Positions 22,101 to 25,834 of a DNA stretch of 25,834 nucleotides are shown here, one piece after another (position 1 is the first letter of the stretch; every line of letters starts with the position of its first letter). The stretch lies in contig CAZALP010000005.1 in assembly GCA_964486395.1 (NCBI GenBank), positions 1-25,834 on the forward strand. The letters run 5' to 3'. The notes under the pieces are model-generated. The model did no database searches, was not told the DNA's origin, and worked only from the letters and a program-made list of their open reading frames with translations. The DNA is from CAYYJV01 sp964486395 (lineage in GTDB: Bacteria; Patescibacteriota; Minisyncoccia; Minisyncoccales; MHMH01). The position numbers and the translations under genes were made by a program.

Positions 22101-22325
22101 CGATTCCAGGGCCACGTAAACCTCCGAGCCGATGATTGGTTTTATTCCTTTTTCCTTCGCTTTCTTGAAGAACTCCACGGCGCCGTACAAGACCCCGTGA
22201 TCTGTCAGGGCGACAGAGTCCATGCCCAATTCCTTTACATAATTTAAAAGCTCGTCGATTTTTGGCAAACCGTCGAGCAGTGAATAATGGGAGTGAACGT
22301 GTAGGTGGGTGAACTTCGGGAGCAT
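19155..22325 (-). CDS. dnaE: DNA polymerase III alpha subunit
   Basis: This is the replicative C-family DNA polymerase. The 1056-residue protein has an N-terminal PHP domain (HLHVHSHYS at 7-15, LTDHG at 40-44), the palm with GPGRGSASG near 357-365, catalytic aspartates in PDIDLDF (Asp399, Asp401, Asp403) and Asp552 in KMDFLGLKNLT. The fingers region has ALYRPGPLQLIPEYI. An OB-fold of the tRNA-anticodon type lies at about 975-1045 (VRIGGVVSSIKKIITKKGQP). There is no 3'-5' exonuclease insertion, so this is the DnaE and not the PolC type. The ATG at 22325 lies just behind tandem TATAAT boxes, giving at most a very short leader. A coiled-coil mini-gene overlaps its end. Confidence 0.97.
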   Translation of the reverse strand: MLPKFTHLHVHSHYSLLDGLPKIDELLNYVKELGMDSVALTDHGVLYGAVEFFKKAKEKGIKPIIGSEVYVALESRLQQRPNIDDKRYHLVLLVKNEEGYKNLVKLITRAHLEGFYYKPRVDEELLEKHSRGLIALSACLQGKIPQLILAKKLKEAETTALKYQKIFGKENFYLELQHHPHLKEQKKVNEALIYLSKKLQIPLVCTNDVHYLKPEDSEAQDVLMLINTGANPNDPERITMKEDDFSLRKPEEMAEAFKDVPEAVENTLKIANECNFQFELGNIKLPYFEVPDGKSPDDYLKELCHQKLKNRYPKPKKEVLDRLEYELSVIKQMGFAPYFLIVQDFVNWAKENRIVVGPGRGSASGSLVSYVLHITNVDPLKYNLLFERFLNPDRVAMPDIDLDFTDRRRDEVIEYVAQKYGRDKVAQIITFGTMAARVVIRDVGRALGYTYTYCDQLAKMIPFGFTLNETLEKIKEFKDAYQQDDQARRLIDLAKKLEGVARHASTHACGVVISRDSLENMVPLQYPTQNENTIVTQYEMHAIEDLGLLKMDFLGLKNLTIIEDTLARIYKVHGKSIDIHQIPSGDKKTFKLLQEKQTTAVFQLESDGMKRYLKQLKPTEFEDIIAMVALYRPGPLQLIPEYIARKHKKKKVEYLHPKLEPILKNTYGLPVYQEQIMQIARSLAGFTMAEADVLRKAIGKKIKKLLMEQKDKFIQGCVKNGIDNKIAQKIWAWIEPNARYSFNRSHGASYATIAYQTAYLKAHYPAEFMSAVLTSEKADVERISLLIGECKKMGLEVLPPDINESFRNFSVVKDKNQIRFGLLAIKNVGHNVVDEILQERKEKGPYTSIDDFISRVNPKVLNKRSLESLIKAGVFDKLAERNQLLTNLEKLLERARETQKNKTNGQRGLFDGMKLTSSVSIMASAPPSSETEKLKWEKELLGLYVSGHPLKKYEKIMAKKSLPISQVNPDLEGKTVRIGGVVSSIKKIITKKGQPMLFVNLEDQTDKIELVVFPNVIESYPTLFQENKVVFVSGRVDLRDNVPKIICNTIEEILEQ
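20768..20788. repeat. Perfect palindrome inside dnaE
   Basis: TTTCCAGGGA (20768-20777), A, TCCCTGGAAA (20779-20788): 10+1+10 inverted repeat in codons for ISRDSLEN, just after the conserved HACGVV segment. Confidence 0.6.
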
Positions 22326-22335
22326 AAATTATATC

Positions 22336-22344
22336 ATTATATCA
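22336..22344 (-). promoter_or_regulatory. Extended -10 promoter of dnaE
   Basis: On the - strand TGATATAAT (22344 to 22336) stands 10 nt before the dnaE ATG. A second TATAAT (22333 to 22328) repeats the unit GATATAAT but is too close to the ATG to serve it. The expected leader is about 3-4 nt. Confidence 0.65.
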
Positions 22345-22348
22345 TTTT

Positions 22349-22380
22349 AAAAGGCGGAGTAAAGACTCTGCCTTTTTTTT
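22349..22380. terminator. Bidirectional terminator between the HEWGH gene and dnaE
   Basis: AAAAGGCGGAGT (22349-22360) pairs with ACTCTGCCTTTT (22365-22376) around AAAG, with one mismatch. T-runs follow on both strands. It ends the HEWGH gene transcript on the - strand just before the dnaE promoter. Confidence 0.82.
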
Positions 22381-22894
22381 ACCAATAAAGTTTTTTTCTA
22401 ACGATGTCTTCTTTTGTAGTTAGCCATTGAAGCAATTTCTTGAATTCTATTCCTAATCCGGCCACCAGGCCAAATATCGGAGGATAAGCCACTACCTGAT
22501 GAAACAGTTCTTGGTTGTGGGGATAAATGTAAGCTTCAATGAAAGCGTAGGAAATCTGCCAGAGAGCTATAGTTAGGGCTGGGATTTCAATGTACATATC
22601 GTCGAACGTTTTTGATTTCCAAGCCCAAAACCATAAAATCATATAGCCCAGAAACACTGTCAGACCTCCGGCAAAATATACCCACCACAGGCCGTGTTCC
22701 GGTATAACAATAAAGTGGGTAAAGCCTCCGGTGGCCATGTATCCGGGCGAATAGGTGACATAAGCTTCGCCTCCTAGGTAGTGAGTCATCATGACGTGGC
22801 CCCATTCGTGAATGGGCGCTGTTCCCAAAAATAGTAACCCCCAGACGGTCAGCAAAGATAAGAGTTTCTGTATTAAATGATTGAAGAAATTCAT
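22379..22894 (-). CDS. Small membrane protein with HEWGH zinc-metalloprotease-like motif
   Basis: This 171-residue protein is strongly hydrophobic. The HExxH motif HEWGH (29-33) sits just after the first hydrophobic segment (about 8-26), preceded by LGTAPI. Further hydrophobic segments occur at about 70-95, 103-125 and 140-155. HExxH next to or inside a membrane helix recalls the M50 site-2 protease group, but no LDG-type third-ligand motif is visible, so activity and family are unproven. The frame stays open far upstream. The ATG at 22894 is chosen because GGAGGAGGT lies 5 nt before it and a promoter stands about 40 nt away. A bidirectional terminator overlaps its end. Confidence 0.8.
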   Translation of the reverse strand: MNFFNHLIQKLLSLLTVWGLLFLGTAPIHEWGHVMMTHYLGGEAYVTYSPGYMATGGFTHFIVIPEHGLWWVYFAGGLTVFLGYMILWFWAWKSKTFDDMYIEIPALTIALWQISYAFIEAYIYPHNQELFHQVVAYPPIFGLVAGLGIEFKKLLQWLTTKEDIVRKKLYW

Positions 22895-22935
22895 TCCAAA
22901 CCTCCTCCATGGCGCATATTTTAAAGTACACTTTA

Positions 22936-22963
22936 TTAATATCAGATTTTCCCCATTCGTCAA
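22936..22963 (-). promoter_or_regulatory. Promoter of the HEWGH membrane-protein gene
   Basis: On the - strand TTGACG (22963 to 22958), a 16-bp spacer and TATTAA (22941 to 22936) with extended TGA. It gives a leader of about 35 nt ending in a strong Shine-Dalgarno. Confidence 0.55.
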
Positions 22964-23082
22964 GCTTGAACCTACTAGTAAATTGAAATACTCGGAGTTT
23001 ATGTAGCCGGTGAGATTTCCAAGAAATATTTTCATATTAAAAACAGCAATAAGAAAAAGCGGATGATTGGTCGCTTTTTTTA

Positions 23083-23091
23083 TGTTAAAAT
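23083..23091 (+). promoter_or_regulatory. Extended -10 promoter of rnhB, leaderless type
   Basis: TGTTAAAAT (23083-23091) precedes the rnhB ATG (23097) by 5 nt. No good -35 is visible and no Shine-Dalgarno exists. Confidence 0.6.
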
Positions 23092-23096
23092 GGAGA

Positions 23097-23726
23097 ATGA
23101 GCAAGAAAAGCAAAAAAGCCCATTGTTCACCCGCTGTTCTCGCACAGCACATAACGGCCGGGCTGGACGAGGCAGGACGAGGACCTTTGGCGGGACCGGT
23201 AGTGGCTTGCGCTGTAGTAGCAGATCGGAGAAGCGTTCTTCCAGGCATTAAAGATTCAAAAAAGTTGACGCCTAAAAAGCGGGAAGAATTTTACAAAATA
23301 CTGATCCGTCATCCCGGCATTGAATGGGGGATTGGTCGAGTTTCGGAAAAGGTGATTGATAAGATAAACATTCTTGAAGCCACCAAACTCGCCATGAAAA
23401 AAGCAGTCATAAATTTACGCAATCGCGGAATTTCATGTAGGCCCGGTTTTTTAATTTTGGATGGAAAAATGAAATTAGATTTACCCATCCCCCAAAGGTC
23501 AATTGTCAAAGCCGATGAAAAAATATTTTCTTGCACGGCAGCTTCAATTATCGCCAAAGTTTACCGCGACAATATAATGAAAAAATACCACAAAAAATAT
23601 CCCCGATACGGCTTTGACAGACATAAGGGGTATGGGACTCCATTCCACCTCAAAATGTTGAAAAAATACGGCAGATGTGATATACATAGAAAAAGCTTTC
23701 ATTATGGCAGTTCCAAAACAGCGTAA
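23097..23726 (+). CDS. rnhB: Ribonuclease HII
   Basis: It cleaves RNA in RNA-DNA hybrids and removes single misincorporated ribonucleotides. The 209-residue protein has GLDEAGRGPLAGPVVACAV (Asp24, Glu25), DSKKLTPKKRE, LILDGK with the third acidic residue, and AASIIAKVYRDN with the fourth, followed by YGFDRHKGYGTPFH. All catalytic acidic residues are visible. The ATG at 23097 lies directly behind an extended -10 box and gives a modest N-terminal extension before the core. The C-terminal codons overlap rpmF by 23 nt, so the two genes are probably co-transcribed. Confidence 0.95.
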   Translation: MSKKSKKAHCSPAVLAQHITAGLDEAGRGPLAGPVVACAVVADRRSVLPGIKDSKKLTPKKREEFYKILIRHPGIEWGIGRVSEKVIDKINILEATKLAMKKAVINLRNRGISCRPGFLILDGKMKLDLPIPQRSIVKADEKIFSCTAASIIAKVYRDNIMKKYHKKYPRYGFDRHKGYGTPFHLKMLKKYGRCDIHRKSFHYGSSKTA

Positions 23727-24003
23727 AACTAAATCTCGACAAGGACAAAGAAGATCGCACCTTTACTTAAAAAGGCCTTTTTTGACTTTGTGCCCGAAAT
23801 GCAAAAAGCCTGTTTTGCCCCATACGGTTTGTCAGAATTGTGGCTACTATAAGGGAGCTGAAGTTTTGGACGTGATGAAAAAGCTAACCAAGAAAGAGAG
23901 AAAGAAAAAAGAAAAAGAAATGAAGCAAAAAGAAGCGGCAGAGAAAAAAGAAGCCAAAAAGCCCGAAGGGGGAATGAGCTGGGAAGAAATGAGCAAAAAG
24001 TAA
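23704..24003 (+). CDS. rpmF: 50S ribosomal protein L32 with charged C-terminal extension
   Basis: The N-terminal MAVPKQRKTKSRQGQRRSH and a zinc ribbon with four cysteines (Cys30, Cys33, Cys43, Cys46; LCPKCKKPVLPHTVCQNCG) identify L32. Normal L32 is about 57-60 residues. This one is 99, with an added Lys/Glu-rich helical tail (about 62-99) ending GMSWEEMSKK. The ATG is 23 nt inside the rnhB 3' end. nusB and rnc follow on the same strand, after a 110-nt AT-rich gap. Confidence 0.93.
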   Translation: MAVPKQRKTKSRQGQRRSHLYLKRPFLTLCPKCKKPVLPHTVCQNCGYYKGAEVLDVMKKLTKKERKKKEKEMKQKEAAEKKEAKKPEGGMSWEEMSKK

Positions 24004-24048
24004 TTATCAATTTTAAATTTTCAACCTTCAATCAATTTTCAATGACTG

Positions 24049-24070
24049 AATGCTTAAACATTTAAGCATT
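24049..24070. repeat. AT-rich perfect palindrome after rpmF
   Basis: AATGCTTAAA (24049-24058), CA, TTTAAGCATT (24061-24070): 10+2+10. The surrounding 24004-24113 is AT-rich with repeated TCAATTTT and ATTTAAAAT words and has no gene. It may be a weak terminator; there is no clean T-run. Confidence 0.5.
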
Positions 24071-24113
24071 TAAAATTCATTTAAAATTTATCATTGATCA
24101 TTTGGTATTTATT

Positions 24114-24539
24114 ATGGCATCGCGTCATTTATCAAGATCCATTGCCATGCAGTCTTTGTACGAATGGGATTTTAACGGCAAAAAGCCGGAGTTTTTGGAT
24201 AAGATTGTGGAAAAAAACATTAAAGAATACGGACCAGGCCTAGAAGACCCTGCTTTTGTTTGGCAGCTGGTGAGGGGAGTGAAAGAGCACTTGCCCCAGA
24301 TTGACAAAATCATCGAAAAAGCAGCTCCCGAGTGGCCCCTGGAGCAAATTACCATTGTCGACAGAAACGTGCTGAGAATAGGCCTTTATGAACTGCTTTA
24401 CAGCAAAAAAGAGGAAGTCCCCCCCAAAGTAGCCATTAATGAGGCTATTGAACTAGCTAAATCCTTTGGAGGAGAGTCTTCCGGAAAGTTTATTAACGGA
24501 GTCTTGGGCACGGTTTACAAAGAAATAGAACAAAAATGA
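24114..24539 (+). CDS. nusB: Transcription antitermination factor NusB
   Basis: NusB, with NusE/S10, binds boxA RNA to promote rRNA antitermination. The 141-residue all-helical protein has RHLSRSIAMQSLYEWDF at the N-terminus, the VDRNVLRIGLYELLY segment, the PPKVAINEAIELAKSFGGESSGKFINGVLG signature (given in part) and a short tail. The ATG at 24114 is used; an upstream TTG would add only four residues. The stop overlaps the rnc ATG by 4 nt, so the two are translationally coupled. Confidence 0.95.
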   Translation: MASRHLSRSIAMQSLYEWDFNGKKPEFLDKIVEKNIKEYGPGLEDPAFVWQLVRGVKEHLPQIDKIIEKAAPEWPLEQITIVDRNVLRIGLYELLYSKKEEVPPKVAINEAIELAKSFGGESSGKFINGVLGTVYKEIEQK

Positions 24540-25225
24540 AAAACTTTTCAATTCTAGAGAGAAAGTTGAAGATTAAATTCAAAAACAAAAATCTGCTGAC
24601 CCAGGCTTTTGTTCACAGATCTTACATCAATGAAAACCCTAATTTCCGTCTTCATCATAACGAAAGGCTGGAATTTTTGGGAGATGCGGTTTTGGAATTG
24701 GCAGTGACAGAATATTTGTTTAAAAAATATCCTAAAAAGCCGGAAGGCGAGTTGACCAATTGGCGAGCGGCTTTGGTTAATGCCAAAATACTGGCTGAGA
24801 TTTCCCAAAGCCTCGGCTTTAACGATTTCCTTTTGCTTTCCCGGGGAGAAGCGAAGGAAACGGGAAAAGCCCGCCAGTATATCTTAGCCAATACCTTTGA
24901 AGCTTTTGTGGGAAGCTTGTACCTCGACCAGGGATACAAAGCTTGCAACAAATTTATTGAAAAAGAAGTCATCAAAGAATTGCCCCGGATTATAGAAGGA
25001 CGTTTATTCAAAGACGCCAAGTCCCTTTTTCAGGAAAAATCTCAGGAAATCGTCGGCATCACTCCTGCCTATAAGGTGCTGAAGGAATGGGGCCCGGACC
25101 ACGCCAAGCATTTCGTCATGGGAGTGTTTTTGAAAGACGAATTGGTGTCAGAGGGCGAAGGTTCTTCTAAGCAGGAAGCGGAAGAAGAAGCCGCAAGGCG
25201 GGCTCTTGAAATTAAAAATTGGTAG
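24536..25225 (+). CDS. rnc: Ribonuclease III
   Basis: It cleaves double-stranded RNA in rRNA maturation and mRNA turnover. The 229-residue protein has the RNase III signature NERLEFLGDAVLELAVTEYLF (given in part) around residues 41-60, the second acidic cluster in ANTFEAFVGSLYLDQGY, and a C-terminal dsRNA-binding domain (about 160-227; KSLFQEKSQ, GSSKQEAEEEAARRALE). It overlaps nusB by 4 nt. The promoter of rpsP starts within its last codons. Confidence 0.97.
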   Translation: MKNFSILERKLKIKFKNKNLLTQAFVHRSYINENPNFRLHHNERLEFLGDAVLELAVTEYLFKKYPKKPEGELTNWRAALVNAKILAEISQSLGFNDFLLLSRGEAKETGKARQYILANTFEAFVGSLYLDQGYKACNKFIEKEVIKELPRIIEGRLFKDAKSLFQEKSQEIVGITPAYKVLKEWGPDHAKHFVMGVFLKDELVSEGEGSSKQEAEEEAARRALEIKNW

Positions 25226-25234
25226 TGATATAAT
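25206..25234 (+). promoter_or_regulatory. Promoter of rpsP-tRNA-Ala, leaderless type
   Basis: TTGAAA (25206-25211), a 17-bp spacer and TATAAT (25229-25234) with extended TGA. The rpsP ATG begins 6 nt after the -10 box. The -35 lies inside the rnc coding region. Confidence 0.85.
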
Positions 25235-25240
25235 GCGCTT

Positions 25241-25744
25241 ATGTTGGTAATCCGTTTATTGCGTATAGGAAAAAAGAATCAGCCTTCTTTCAAGATAGTG
25301 GTAACCAGAAAAGAAAACCCGCCTCGAGGCGGCCGTTTTGTGGAACAAGTGGGGTTTTACAATCCTTTAACCAAGGAGAAGCTTTTGAAGAAAGACAGAA
25401 TTCAATATTGGCTGTCAAAAGGCGCTCAGCTTTCCCATACCGTATATAATTTGCTGGTAGAGGAGAAGGTTTTGCAGGGTTCCAAAATTGCAGTGCATAA
25501 GAAAGCCAAACTTAAGGAAGCCGCCTCCTCGGGGGAGGAGTCTCACCCAGCAAAAACCGAGCGGGAAGAACCCAAGGCAGAATCTAAAAAGGAAGAAAAG
25601 AAGTCAGAAGAGGCGCCCAAGACAGAGGAAAAACCCAAGGAAGAACTTAAAAAAGACGAGGTCTCCGAATCGCAAAGCGATTCGGAGAAAAGCGACAAAT
25701 CACAGAGTGACCTCTCGGAATCGCCAAAAGGTGAAGCGAAGTGA
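25241..25744 (+). CDS. rpsP: 30S ribosomal protein S16 with long disordered tail
   Basis: The first 80 residues are a normal S16: MLVIRLLRIGKKNQPSFKIVV, RGGRFVEQVGFYNPL, and KDRIQYWLSKGAQLSHTVYNLL. The usual length is about 80-90 residues, but this protein has 167. The extra half is a low-complexity tail of Glu, Lys, Ser and Pro, probably disordered. The tail DNA contains a 12-bp perfect inverted repeat (25662-25688) and a smaller one, CTCCTC/GAGGAG (25525-25540). The mRNA is probably leaderless, and a tRNA-Ala gene follows 11 nt after the stop. The common rimM-trmD partners are not next to it. Confidence 0.95.
   Translation: MLVIRLLRIGKKNQPSFKIVVTRKENPPRGGRFVEQVGFYNPLTKEKLLKKDRIQYWLSKGAQLSHTVYNLLVEEKVLQGSKIAVHKKAKLKEAASSGEESHPAKTEREEPKAESKKEEKKSEEAPKTEEKPKEELKKDEVSESQSDSEKSDKSQSDLSESPKGEAK
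25662..25688. repeat. 12-bp inverted repeat inside the rpsP tail
   Basis: TCTCCGAATCGC (25662-25673), AAA, GCGATTCGGAGA (25677-25688) is a perfect 12+3+12 hairpin in codons for the Ser/Glu-rich tail. A partial further copy (CTCTCGGAATCGCC) lies near 25712-25725. Confidence 0.7.
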
Positions 25745-25755
25745 TTATGGCGCGC

Positions 25756-25831
25756 GGGCCGTTAGCTCAGTTGGTAGAGCGCCACTTTTGCAAAGTGGAG
25801 GTCATCAGTTCAAATCTGATACGGTCCACCA
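25756..25831 (+). tRNA. tRNA-Ala, anticodon TGC
   Basis: A complete cloverleaf folds by eye. The acceptor arms are GGGCCGT and ACGGTCC, the D stem GCTC/GAGC, the anticodon stem CCACT/AGTGG with loop TTTGCAA (anticodon TGC), and the T stem ATCAG/CTGAT with loop TTCAAAT. The acceptor stem carries a G3-U70 wobble, the alanine identity element, and A73 plus CCA is genomically encoded. It follows rpsP by 11 nt and is probably on the same transcript. Confidence 0.97.
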
Positions 25832-25834
25832 AAG

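Noticed and set aside
22895..23248. N-terminal extension of the HEWGH protein back to 23248
   Set aside because: The extension crosses the rnhB start region and a promoter and has no protein-like pattern; a strong ribosome site marks 22894 as the start.

Overview
The window looks like a chromosomal segment from a small-genome bacterium of the Candidate Phyla Radiation (Patescibacteria), most likely Parcubacteria-like. This placement is inferred from gene content and architecture, not from a phylogeny. The supporting signs are compact housekeeping proteins (PheT without its tRNA-binding OB domain, ThrRS without TGS, MiaB without TRAM), ribosomal proteins L32 and S16 with long charged tails, a secreted DUF5667-type protein, the indirect GatB-dependent tRNA amidation route, and dense packing with 4-nt overlaps. 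TGA is used as an ordinary stop, so the code is standard. No transposase, prophage, CRISPR array or rRNA was seen.

Layout. On the + strand, 1-11923 carries the tail of an unknown gene and a small zinc-ribbon protein, then pheS-pheT-gyrB and a membrane-anchored protein. Next come secE-nusG-rplK, a thymidylate-supply block (dCMP deaminase, tmk, thyX) with deoC, and gatB. A mini-operon of two orphan small proteins follows, behind a near-perfect promoter and a structured leader of about 220 nt. On the - strand, 11964-18532 holds thrS, a 533-residue membrane protein, a secreted DUF5667/Kazal-like protein, then miaB and miaA. A short + gene (18647-18829) lies divergent from thrS. The - strand 18985-22894 holds a small HEWGH membrane protein, dnaE and a coiled-coil mini-gene. 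From 23097 the + strand carries rnhB-rpmF, nusB-rnc, and rpsP-tRNA-Ala(TGC).

How the genes work together. Most are information-processing genes: tRNA charging (PheST, ThrRS, GatB), tRNA modification (MiaA then MiaB on A37), replication and topology (DnaE, GyrB, RNase HII), transcription and secretion (NusG, NusB, SecE), and ribosome or RNA processing (L11, L32, S16, RNase III). dCMP deaminase, ThyX and Tmk form a short path from dCMP to dTDP. The lineage-specific part consists of orphan envelope or secreted proteins and very small proteins.

The main observations are these. (1) A 10-N scaffold gap in pheT is probably a false join; collapsing a flanking 7-bp duplication restores an intact gene. 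(2) Several housekeeping genes have a -10 box only 5-8 nt before the start codon and no Shine-Dalgarno, implying leaderless mRNAs, whereas the orphan small genes have strong Shine-Dalgarno sites and longer leaders. (3) The 11306-11970 mini-operon is the best candidate for an undescribed unit. (4) Several coding regions carry perfect palindromes or heptanucleotide repeats at variable positions.
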